From Cyanophora paradoxa (lineage: Eukaryota; Glaucocystophyceae; Cyanophorales; Cyanophoraceae), in the NCBI GenBank assembly GCA_004431415.1, contig QPMI01000250.1, forward strand, positions 53,875 through 117,874: a stretch of DNA of 64,000 nucleotides, in the 5' to 3' direction. A program made the translations under genes and the position numbers. This document shows, piece by piece, positions 19,108-29,267 of this stretch. The notes beneath the pieces were generated by a model, which did not search any database, had not been told where the DNA came from, and saw nothing but the letters and a program-made list of their open reading frames with translations. The first letter of the stretch is position 1; every line of letters starts with the position of its first letter.

Positions 19108-21782
19108 CTACAGTGCGCTGCCTGTGCTGGGCAATCTTCGCGAGGGCCGCCGCCTGGCGTTGTTTCGCCTCGCGCACTCTCTTTGTGCCGACAGTGGGGC
19201 GGCGCTGACGCGCGCTGCTGTGAGCCGCTTCCGCTGTTCCCACGCCTCCTTCTGCTTCAGCTGCTCTTCGTTCTCTTCGTTCTCTGACTCCTGCTCCTCC
19301 TCTTCCGCCTCCTGCTCCTCCTCTTCCTCTTCCTCCTCCTCTTCCTCCTCCTCTTCCTCCTGCTCCTCCTGTGCACGCCGCGTTGCTTGCCGCCGCTCAT
19401 CCTTTGCACGCCGCATCGCTTGCCGCCGCTCCTCCTTCCTCCTCCTCTTCTTCTCCCTTGACTCCGAGCACTCAAGGCCTAAAAGGCATGTGTTAGGAAT
19501 GCGATGCATGAACATCCAGTATCCAGAGGCACGCACAGTACCACTTGCCCTCGGGTATGGTGGCATCCGAAAAACCAGCACATTCGACGTGCCACGCCCT
19601 GCCGCACGCCCTCCCATCGCAGATGAGGAGTTCGCCATTCAGAGAGGGATCATCCTCCGATCCGGCCAAATGGCATTTCTGGCAGCAGCAGGCGAGGCCT
19701 ACACAAAACGTTAGCGAGGTCTTGAATCGCGAATGTAATGCAAAGGACACACAGAGATATTCCATCATTTTGAATCCATTCTCGACCACGAAGTTCACAC
19801 ATTCAGGGTGGTAGGCGTTCATGCATCTCTCCCTGACGTGCTTTCGCTTGATGCACGCCTCTTCCGACCGCCCGCAGCCGCCCGGCTCGTGCTGGCAGAT
19901 GGATTCCTTGTTGTGGCAGCACAAGTAGGGTGGCTGTGGTAGTTGGGGAAGTTTTCGCCGCAGACGAGGCAACGATAAGTCCATCGCCGTCCAGGCTGCC
20001 TGCGGTAGTCTGGAGGGGGAGAGGGGTGCTTGAGACTGAGAACCTGCGCCCGCATCTACTGCCTCCGCAATGATTAAAGCCTCCGTTGCCTGAAGGCCGA
20101 CGTCATCGTGGAAGTGCTGGTTGCACTCCTTGAACTCAGCCTCGGAGATGGTCTTCACTCTCTCACCGCTGAGCCTTGCCACAGTGCGGATATCCATGCG
20201 ACTGTAAAGAGATCAGAAAGGGTACTGTCACAGGGGGTGGGTGGGGGGGGCGGGATTAGTATGTACCACTCAGGACAGGACGGCCTCCCGTGCTTCAGCA
20301 GGTCCATGATGCAGGATTCATGGAACTTGTGGGAACAGATCTTCCCCTCGCTGTCGGCCACCGTCACAGGGAGCCCTCTCTCAGGATCCTGGACTGAGCT
20401 CAAACAGACTGAGCAGGTTGCATTGATCCCGATCAGAAGATCAACAGCCTCCTTGTCCTCCTTCGAAATTGATGCACGTGCTCTGCACGTTCACGACTGT
20501 CAGCAAAAACATCTGCTATGCAGCAGCATCTGCAGACCTCAGCTCCTGTATAGCGCCCTCGGACAAGTCCATAGCCGCCATCTCGGCTAACTCCTCCTCC
20601 GTGGGGGGCAGAGAACTTCTTCAGCAGGAGCGGGCGTGGGCGGCACAGGATCGACCCTAGGGGCGCCGCACGACTGTAAGAGATTGGTACAACTGTTGTG
20701 CAGCAGCAGAGCACGCACTCGACTGGAACGAAGAACAGGAACACGGGCACACGGCCAGGCACATCCGGCGACGCAGCCGGCGCGGGTGGCGCCGCCTCCT
20801 CAGCCTTGTTTTCAGTTAGCTCTGATTCATTCCTGTACAGGTATCATCAGCGCGGATGGCGACGGATCGCGGGCAACGCACGTCGCAGTGACCGTTGCAC
20901 TAAGGGCGATCGGCTCCGGCGACGGGGCGAGGGGGAGTGCGGAGCGCAATCGTGCACGTCAACGGTCGCTTTCTGAGGCGGGCTGCAGCTGATGGCGGTG
21001 GCTGGCGCTGGCTGCTGGCTGGCGTCGACGTCTTGGTCGGCGGGCTGCGCAGCGAACAGCTGTCTGCAGGTGCTGTCCTCAACAGCTGTCTTAGCTATGA
21101 GGTCCTCGGGTGGCGCCGGCGGCTGCGGCTTCGGTCCTTCAAAGCCGCCGTTTGCCCAGTCAGCAATCGCTTCCGCGTGACGGTACTTGATCCAGTGGTT
21201 ACGCTCGGCTATATAGCTTTCACGGCGCGCCTTTTGGGGTGTGTTGAGCTGCGCCGGCGAGGCCAGACGCGGCGTGCGCATTTTCGATGTGTACCCCAAT
21301 TCTCCGGGTACACCGGACTCAGCCATCCCGGAGCCCGCCGAGCGCTCCTGCAGCGAGCTCGGCGCGAGCGAGCCGCCAGTGACCTGGGCGCCGCCCAGCC
21401 CCGCCCCGCGCCGCCTCGCTCGGGCGTGCCAGTTGGCAACACCACCTGTTCCTCGCGGCGGGCTGCGAATAGGCACGCCCGAGGCTCGCATCCGCCTACG
21501 GTACACACACAGACTGCGATCCCATCGCCGGCGCAGCGCCCGTGCACCGCCCGCGGCGCCGCACGGGCCATTTACGATGGCGTCAATACCGCAGGTGGCG
21601 TCCCGCTGCGGCTTCGGCGCGCGCTCCGGCAAGCCTGGCGGGAGCATTACGATCGCCGGAGTCGCGGAAGGGCCCACGGCTGCGTGGCGAAAGCGCGCAC
21701 GCAAGCGCGTCTGCATCGGCCGCGCTTCCCCCTCTTCTTGAGCCCCGTGCGCCCCATCGAGTCCTTGCGCTCGTCCCCGCAC
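19108..21782 (-). CDS. RING-like plus PHD zinc-finger protein with Glu-rich coiled tail
   Basis: The likely start is MRTPRLASPAQLNTPQ near 21280, just after the duplicated leader; the frame is open back to 21782. After a Pro/Ser/Arg-rich region, exon 20470-20270 encodes a RING-H2-like module: CSVCLS, then ICSHKFHESCIMDLL and SCP. The expected final Cys is not visible after splicing to MDIRTVARLSGERVKT. A second Cys/His cluster holds CLVCGENFPNYHSHP, shifts one base near 19928, then YLCCHNKESICQHEPGGCG and CMNAYHPEC. A canonical PHD follows: CCQKCHL, LICDGRACGRAWHVECAGF, EGKWYC and, across a GTGCGT intron, LEC. The tail is KKRRRKEERR-rich, then poly-Glu and helical, ending at 19108. PHD fingers read histone tails and RING modules recruit E2 enzymes. 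A chromatin-linked ubiquitin ligase is plausible but unproven. Confidence 0.65.
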
Positions 21783-21894
21783 CTGCAGGCATTTGGAAAC
21801 TCACTCGAGCTGCAGGTATTGTCGGGGAGCTGCTCGCATCTAGGCTGGCTGCAGCCGAGGTGAAGCTTGAAGGTAGTTCTGTCTCTGGATGTTC
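21304..21894 (-). repeat. Right copy of the 0.6-kb inverted duplication, 5' of the RING/PHD gene
   Basis: Reverse complement of 11899-12535, including GGGGACGAGCGCAAGGACTC and GATGGCTGAGTCCGGTG. It lies just upstream of the minus-strand RING/PHD gene in the same orientation relative to its gene as the left copy. It lacks the left copy's internal 57-bp duplication. Confidence 0.9.
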
Positions 21895-22043
21895 ATCCCG
21901 AGCTCTAGGCCTAGGTCAATGTCACTTTGCTGTATGTGGATGTTTCCATTTCCTTTCCCGCCCAGTGCGAGCAGGAGAGAGCGTTTCATTAGACATAGCC
22001 AGAGCTAGCTATATCAAGCTAGGGCTAGAGGGCCGCTAGAGGG

Positions 22044-24244
22044 CTAGCCTAGCGGGCCCGGGGCCGCGCACGAGGGATCGAAATTGTGCACATAATAAAA
22101 GAAAGCTGCACGCATTTCCTGGGGCTCCAGCAGGTACTCGTCCGGTGGGAAGAAGCCCATCCCCTGCATTGACCGGGCACGGGGCGCGTCGTTGTTGGCG
22201 GGTGCGTCGTGCACCCACTGCATCCAGCCGGGGATGGACACATCGTACAGGTGCAGGTCGGAAAGCTGCTCGTTCAGCTGCAGCATGAACAAGAAGAGCC
22301 GGGGGAGCCCTCCAAGGGGGTTGCTGGAGTACTGCTCCGCAATGCGTCCACGTACCCCCGGAGCTTCCTCATCATACTCCCGCCCGAAGTTGACCACATG
22401 CTTCCAGATCTCCTTCAAGTCCTCATTGCATTCCTTGAACATCTCGTCCCGCAGCATCCTGAGCGTGAGGAAGCTTGATAAACAATGAAGGGAGTGCCCG
22501 GGGCAGGTAATTTCACACCGGAGAGTCGTGCGGGGTTCGTCAAAGACGACGAAGTCGGGCTCAACGGGGTCCTTCATGCGGCTGTCAAGGACCGAGCCGT
22601 TGACAGAGCCGCCCCTCTGGTTGTGGATATCCTTCATTTCCGTCCACTCTGGCAGGTTGAACATCAGAGGCCGCATGTAGTTCATGTTCTCGCGCCTGCA
22701 CCCGGGCCCAGTGAGCTGGGACCAGCACAATTTAAAGAACAGGGAACAGGTGCCGCAGTGCATACCACCAGTCTGGCCTGCCGTTCTGCCCCCCCGTCTC
22801 CTTGGAGCCTGAATTCACGTGGTGGTTCCAGCTGTTCTTCGCGATGGCGAGGCCGTACTCCATCACGTACATGGTCGCCTTCGCCATGGCAAACAGCTGT
22901 TGAGGGTCGAGTCTGAATGCAAGCGGAGAATAATAAGCATGCATGCCAAGTGAATTCGAATGCACGCATGCAAATTAAGAGCTCTTAATTTGGCAAGTCT
23001 CAGCCAGAAGTAACTGATTGTAGCCTTCCAACATGTACATAGGGATGGCCATCATGGTCTGTAGCTGTCATCGACTGGCGGGTCGCACGAAGGGCACCTG
23101 TTGTACCACTCGAGCATCTCCAGCATCACAGCCGCATCCACGATGGGCTTCGTGACCTTGACATTCACCCACCTGCCCATGGAGTGTTACCGGAGAGAGC
23201 AAATACAGAAGGAATGCGTGGGGGAGAGGGCGTGTCCATCACCTCCAATTCTTCTCGACCTTCGGGTTCCGGTAGGATGGGCCCACCATGACGGCGTCGC
23301 GCAGGTCGTTGGGATCTTCGAAGTTGAGCCTCCGCCAGGGAAGGCCGGTGGTGGGGTCCGTGATGTTGCCCTTCGCAATTTCCTCGTCGATCAGCCGCTC
23401 GGTTTCCTCCAGCACGAGCGCCTTTCGGTGGCCGCGCCCCGGGGTCAGGTGCGGCGCAGGTGAGCAAGAGGAGTGGGAGGGAGCACACGTGGGCTGTCCA
23501 GGTCAGCCGGTTCTCTGCGCCGCAGTCCGAGGAGACCGTGTCGAAGACCCCGAACTCCTCCACGACCGACCTGCAGCTCTGGGGTCACGGAGCACGCAGC
23601 TGCGAGGCGTGTGCCCCTCGCGCGCACTTGTACAGTTTGTAGCCTTGTATAGTGGAGCGAGCAAGCCCGCAATGCAAGTCCAGGATGAATGTGGACGTAT
23701 TCTCCACGGCCGCGAAGATGTAGACGTTCGTGTACGGCACCGCCTTCTCGTTCTGGTCGAAACCGACACTCCAGCCGAAGAACTTCCTGCGCACAAGGCG
23801 TGCGTCAGCGCGGCGCGGCGGTGCGGCACGGGCGGCGTGGCGGCGCGGACCCGTAGAAGGTCGAGCGGTGGATGGACCTGCGCTTTTTCGCGAACTCGCC
23901 CAGGCGAACGTTGCGTCCCGTCGGATCCAGCTCCGCGAGGGCGTGCTGAATCCTAGACTTCGCCACAGTGATGCCCGCGGCCCTGAGCGCCCGCGGATCG
24001 CGTCGTAGCCGTATCCGTCGCCGCACAAAGTCGCCGCTTCTTCTACGACATCGTAAACTGCCTCCTTTGAGAGAGAGTAGTCCGTCGAGAGGTCGAGGTC
24101 GCTGAGCTTGTAGCGCAGGGCGCGCATCGAAATCTGGATTTGGTGCTCCTCGTGCAGCAGAGCCACGATCTCCCTCGCCTTTCTCTTCTGAGCCACATAC
24201 TCCTCCAGAATCTCCGGGTCGATGTAAATCTCGAAGCCGCTCAT
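22044..24244 (-). CDS. DDE-integrase-like (rve-type) gene with long C-terminal extension
   Basis: The start MSGFEIYIDPEILEEYVAQK is at 24244. An N-terminal helical/HTH region (MRALRYKLSDLDLSTDYSLS, ALRAAGITVAKSRIQHALAE, LDPTGRNVRLGEFAKKRRSI) is interrupted by an apparent single-base loss at 23990-23992. The integrase core follows. FFGWSVGFDQNEKAVPYTNV holds the first catalytic Asp in the DQNEK motif, known from eukaryotic integrase-like families, then AVENTSTFILDLHC. FGVFDTVSSDCGAENRLTW holds the second Asp in the DxGxEN motif. ALVLEETERLIDEEIAKGNI lies where the third acidic residue would be expected. Later exons to TAG at 22044 encode WVNVKVTKPIVDAAVML, DPQQLFAMAKATMYVMEYGL and a long helical region without known motifs; they may belong to this gene or to a second one. 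No terminal repeats were found, so this could be a domesticated or orphan transposase. Confidence 0.6.
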
Positions 24245-24284
24245 TGCGAGGCGAACCGCAATGAGCGCCCGCAGCTCCGTGCAC

Positions 24285-25905
24285 TAGGCTATCGCTGTTT
24301 TGGCCGGCTGGGGCGGCTCTCCGGCGGTCTGCCGCCGGCTGTTCCCGCGGTCGAAAAATTCACTGCACCCCCCCTCCCTTGACGCTGTCGTCAAAACCGA
24401 GTGCTGGGCCGCGTCGGGCGCGCGCAGCATCTTCAGCGACCTAGCATCGCATCCGTGGTAGGTTTGAGCGCTGCCGGCATGCATCTGAGTGCCCGAGCTG
24501 GCGCCCGCACGCTCGACGGGCGCGCGTCCAGGGCAGCGCGCGCGCAGCCCGCCCGGCCACACGAACCACTTGTATGTATGATACAAAGACCTCTTACGCT
24601 ACTAGCTCGCCGGCGCCGCGCCCGGGCTCCTGTTCACTATGCCAGGATCGGCTGCCAGGGACTGCCTGCCTGGCCGCTGCCATGCCCGGTGCATGTGCCT
24701 ACGTATTTGTTCCACCAAGGAGCGCCCCGCTCGCCGCCCCCTGCCTTGCACCATGACCATATACAACAATCCCTCCGGGAATTGAAGCAAATGCTCCTGG
24801 GGGGGGTGCACACCAAGGGCCCTGACAGGGGGTGCACACCAAGGGCCCTGACATTTGCACCAAAATTCACGCCACTCGCCCCGCCTGCAGCAATAGAAGA
24901 GGCTCTGATATCGAAGGCAGGTCGAGGCAGAGCACCTCTGCGCCTGAACGCAGCCTTCCTGCGTGGCGGCGCCCTCAACACGAAGTTGAAAGGCTGGCAG
25001 CTGGTCCCCTAGGCCTGTTCCTGTTCCGCCAACCAAGGAGGTGGTGCCGCGCTGCTGAACTGTGGATAGGCCGGCTCAGCCCCCTGGAACCACTCTCTGG
25101 GCGTGTTAGCACACACTGTTCGCATGTAAGCTGGGCTTCCAAATTGTACAAGTTGCCCTTCAGCTTGCAGCTGCAGGGGGCCGGTCGCGCGAGGTAACCG
25201 ACGAGTCGCCGGCACATGTCCTGCCTTCATCCAAGTTAGCTATATAGTGGTGCTATGATGTTCCGGTGCGCACTGACCGCGTCCTTGCGCTGCCGGGGAG
25301 GTCGAGGTCGTGCGGTGCAGTGGCCCCGATCCGACGGTTGAGCTGGCGCAGAACGACCTAGAAAGAGGGGCTGGGACGATAGGTTGCCGCTATATGCTTT
25401 GGCTCGGGTTCCTATGTCCTGTAGAGTCCTTGAGGCGGGGTATTCTGTACCCCCCAGCTCGCTGGCACAGCCTGCAGCTGGCAGTGTCTTTTACTTGCTC
25501 TCTCTCTCTAGCTGGCAGTGCGTGGCACAGCCTGGCAGTGGCGCCCCCGCGGCCGGCGGCCGCCTGGCGGCTGATCTAGAGCGGGTCGCTAGCGCTAGCG
25601 GAAAGGATCTATGCGCGCCGGTTTCCCGAAATCGATCTCGGCCGGGCCTTCACTAAGTAAGTTAAGCTTCAATTGCAAGCTTTATGATTTCGATCTGCCC
25701 CTAGGCCTGTGCGCAGGCCCAGGCTGAATTCATCTCTAGTTCTCATGGTCAGAGCCCGTATAAGGGCTCCCCCCACTGCCTAAACGACCCCGCCTCCCTG
25801 GGAGCACCTGTAGCCAATATCCGCGGGGAGGCCAATGGCAGCGCGCTGCAGTGTACATCCCACACTTGTGACCCGGAACTTGCGATATAACTTTTTGTCC
25901 ATATG
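24285..25905. other. Long intergenic stretch, no gene supported
   Basis: About 1.6 kb without a credible coding region. It contains a tandem 24-bp repeat GGGGTGCACACCAAGGGCCC-type (about 24800-24850), an AG/CT microsatellite shared in reverse with 4492-4517, and a 28-bp sequence shared exactly with 49821-49848. Confidence 0.65.
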
Positions 25906-27098
25906 CTAATAATTAAGCATACCGGGAATCTGGCTCTCTCGAGGCTTTGCCCTGCCAATGAGCTCCTTGGCATCCTTGACCCCCTTCTTATCCAGCGCCG
26001 CCTTGAACTCGTTCTCCAATCGCTCGAACACCTTGGGGCCCTCCTTCATGAGCTGGGTGCCTATCTGGACAAGCGAAGCACCGGCCAGCAGGTGCTCCAC
26101 AATATCCATCCCGGTCTCTACCCCTCCACAGCCAACAATGCACTGCTTTTCATCGAATAGCTCGTACATCCTTCTCACCTGCAGAAGCTCGTTTGAAATC
26201 GTAGTGTAAATGACAGCTTGGCGCTGCGCACCTGCCCAATGGCGACAGGCTTGACATACATGCCGCCAAGACCCCCGAACTTGTTCTTGATCACGAACTC
26301 CTCCGTGATTGGATCGATGATGCAGGCGTGCGGCACACTGTTAATCATTACAACGTAGTCGACCCCAACCTGAGGAGTAGAGGTCACTTCGAGAGCGGAC
26401 AAAGCTGCACGCGCATGCCAAGTCACCTCCTTGAGGACGTCGACCATCTTCTGTGCGAAGATAGGGTCGGGGTAGGGTGGTAGCTTAACACCGATCGGTG
26501 TGCTCCCCGATACCTTCTTCACTTTCACAAGCACATCCTTGCTCGTCTCAAAGTCGAAGGCGACCTGCGTGTACGCAAAGCAGCTCAAGCGCCCGAAGCG
26601 CTGCAGATCGGCGCGTACGCGTTCACCTGCGGCTTGCCAACAATGTTCGGGCATGATAGATTGATCTCGAGCGCGTCCACGCCGGCCTGAAGGTAGCGCT
26701 GAGTGATAGGGACGTAGTCGTCGGGCTTCATTCCAGAGACGCTGGCGATGATGGGCTTGTTGTACTGACGCAGATCGGGGATGATCGATGCGTACTTCTC
26801 CGGCCCGAGGTTTGGCAGGCTGCGCGAGTCTCAGCCCGGCTGCGCGCCAGCGCGATCGGCCGCACCCCATCGAGTTCACGGATCCCAGCTTGTCCTCGAA
26901 CCAGCGAGGCTTCAGATTTCCATCGCGCGGCTCGAGCGTCGTCGACTTGATGAGGATCGCGCCCGCGCGGCTCTTCCCCAGATCGTGCAGCTCGCTTTCC
27001 GACATGCACCACGCGCCGGACGCATTGTAGATGAGCGGGGAGAATTTGATCCCGAACTTCTCGTTGTCTACGAGCGCTGAGCTCTGCCCGGCGCCCAT
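25906..27098 (-). CDS. Dihydroorotate dehydrogenase, class 1A (fumarate-type)
   Basis: Oxidises dihydroorotate to orotate in pyrimidine synthesis. Class 1A enzymes are soluble FMN proteins using fumarate. Five exons with four GT-AG introns (26820-26865 and three others of 53-62 nt) give an uninterrupted protein of about 330 residues. Visible family motifs: FSPLIYNASGAWCMSESELH, STTLEPRDGNLKPRWFED, LGSVNSMGLPNLG, VDALEINLSCPNIVGKPQVA (Asn-Ser-Cys-Asn loop with the class 1A catalytic Cys), PIGVKLPPYPDP, FGGLGGMYVKPVAI, CIVGCGGVETGMDIVEHLLA and GASLVQIGTQLMKEGPKVFE. The N-terminus MGAGQSSAL fits an N-myristoylation consensus. There is no membrane or mitochondrial leader, matching class 1A and unlike class 2. 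It is head to head with the next gene (82 bp). This is the cleanest gene in the window. Confidence 0.93.
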
Positions 27099-27180
27099 TC
27101 TGCCGGCTGCGGCGCTGCGATGCTCGGCTTAGCAGGGGTACGCAATGACGACTTTGAACACAGTACCCTCGTAGCAAAAG
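27099..27180. promoter_or_regulatory. Putative bidirectional promoter, DHODH / RNase III-like gene
   Basis: Only 82 bp separate the minus-strand ATG at 27098 and the plus-strand ATG at 27181. No TATA box is seen. Inferred from arrangement alone. Confidence 0.4.
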
Positions 27181-29107
27181 ATGGAGACGCCAGCCCAGCT
27201 CGTGACCCAGCTGCGCGACGCCAAGACGCTGGAGGAGGTCCAGCGCAGCAGCGCCGCCATCCTGGCGTCGATCGAATCGTTTACCGAGTCATCGCTCGCC
27301 GGCGGCTTTTTCGCCGCGATTGGTGCGTACGCGTCTTCGCGTCGCGGCGCGCTGTCGGGGCGGGATGTGTCGGACGCACCGGTCTCACCGCCTCCCGCCA
27401 CAGTTTCCGCGACGAGGAAGGCCAAGGAAAGCAAGGCCGGTTCCGCGCCCGACGCCGCTGGATACGTGAATGTCGCGAACTCGCTTCTGTCCTGCGCGAA
27501 GACGTGCCCGATCCTTAGCGGTGCGTCGTTTGCGTCCATTGGACAAGCGCGAATTTGACGCGCGTCGTGCCATTCCGATTTGCCCGAGAAGAGAACCAAA
27601 AGAAGTGCGTCTTGATTACATAGTGTCGCGCGTACGCGCGCCCCGAGCCCGATCTGAGCGGGCCCTGCCGTCGGTGAGCGAATGAAATGAGCTGATGCTT
27701 GGACCTCGCAGGCGCGCTGACGAGATGCTGACCGAGCTGTGCGCATCGCCGCGTTTCTTTTTAAGACCAACGATGTATTCACGCCCGCACAGCAACTCGG
27801 ACAATCCCCTCGACCGCATCACTCCTCCGGAGCCCCGCGAGGAGGGCGAGCGCCCGAAGCGCCGCCGCGAGCGCGGCAAGAAGAAGGCGGAGGGCCAGGT
27901 CTGCTTGCAGCCGGATAACTGGCATCTTCTTCAGAGCGCTCATAGCGCTCATCATCCTGCAGAGCGCTCCGGCCGCTACGGACGCCAACACGCCTCAGGT
28001 TCGTCTTGAACCAAGCCTCTTTCACTCCGTGTTGCTGAAGCCAGTGGTTAAAGACCCAGGAGAGCTGGAACCTCGTCTGCACGAATGCTTCTCAGCTCGC
28101 CACTACTCTGGAGGGCTTCACCGGTGTGCGGCGAACGGTTCCTTTCTTTGAGTCGTCATGGACACCGGCTCGCAGGGTTCAAGTTCAGCCCGCGTACGAT
28201 CGGGCACCTGCGGGCGGCGCTGCTGCACGATTCTGCCTTCTCCGACCTGCCCGAGCTGCGCGTCCGCGTGCGTCCGCTCTCATCCCCTTGTGCGTCTTCG
28301 TGCGGTCCAACGCCGGCGGCAGCTCGCGGACACGGAGCACATGCGGCTGGAGTTCCTCGGAAACAGCGTGCTGCAGACCGTCGCGGCGAGCTACGTCTTC
28401 AGCCAGTTCAAGACGTGCGCCCCCGCCGAGGAGTTCACCGCCTCAATAAGAGCGATCTCGAAGCGACGGGAATGCTGACGTAGGGCCGGGGCAGATCGAC
28501 GTCGAAGCAGCTGGACAACCTGCGCAAGGGCCTCACCGACGCCAAGGCCGCCACGCAGTACGCGACGAAGCTCAACCTCGGCCACCTCGTCCTCCTCGGG
28601 CAGGGCGCCGCCGCCGGCGACGCCAACGCGAACAATGCCAAGAAGCCGACCCTCGCCGGTGCGCTCTCGTCGTTCCTGCCCCCACCTCTCCTCTCCTCGT
28701 CCCGCGCCGACCGCTCGCGAAGATACTTTCAGGCCGGTGCTGGGCGCGCTCTTCGCCTCGGGCGGCATGAACCCGTGCCAGACGCTCTTCAAGAAGATTG
28801 TGGACGCCCCCGCGGCCCCCGCCGGCCAGCCCGCCCCGACCGCCGACGGCGAGGGTGTGCCTGCAGGACTTCGATGTCTTTTTCTTCCGTAACGCGTACC
28901 ACAGGCGCAGGGAAGCGCCGCAACCGCCGGCGAGGCCCGCGGCCTGCGGCAGAAGGCGCTGCGGGCGATGCTCCGGCCGGGGGTGCCGCTGGTGAGCAGG
29001 CCGCCGACGGCGCCGCGCCCCGCGAGCGGCGCCCGCGCCGCGGTCGCGGCCGCGGTGGCGCAGCTGCTGAGGGGGCCGCTGTTGCCGCTGAGCCCGCCGC
29101 CGCGTAG
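27181..29107 (+). CDS. RNase III-fold protein, probably catalytically inactive
   Basis: The start METPAQLVTQLRDAKTLEEV is at 27181. Exons continue through a basic segment (RPKRRRERGKKKAEG) to an RNase III-like domain. This runs FKFSPRTIGHLRAALLHDSA, then LADTEHMRLEFLGNSVLQTV (the signature, with Asn replacing the catalytic Asp of LEFLGD), LDNLRKGLTDAKAATQYATK, LNLGHLVLLGQG, and DTFRPVLGALFASGGMNPC. In that last motif Arg occupies the position of the second catalytic Glu of DxFE. Two of the four metal ligands thus appear lost, as in ribosomal mL44-type and some RNA-editing RNase III pseudoenzymes. The C-terminus is Arg/Gly/Ala-rich (GKRRNRRRGPRP, RRPRRGRGRGG), suggesting RNA binding. Stop at 29107. 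Exon limits between 27520 and 28150 are uncertain. Confidence 0.72.
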
Positions 29108-29267
29108 GCTCTAGGTAGATCTGCCGTGCACACGCAGTAAGTTTTGAGAGATAAGGCAGTGCAGCTGGTCGTTCGCTTTCCCGCTTTCCCTCCCGTGCAG
29201 TTCCTCCAATTTCATCGCGAAGTCCGCGTCAAAAATATCTCGTTCAAGCCTACCTGGCTGCTGCTAG

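Noticed and set aside
12000-24300. Maverick/Polinton or endogenous virus, suggested by an integrase plus a Ulp1/adenain-like protease
   Set aside because: No DNA polymerase B, packaging ATPase or capsid gene and no long terminal repeats were seen. The genes are intron-rich and on both strands.
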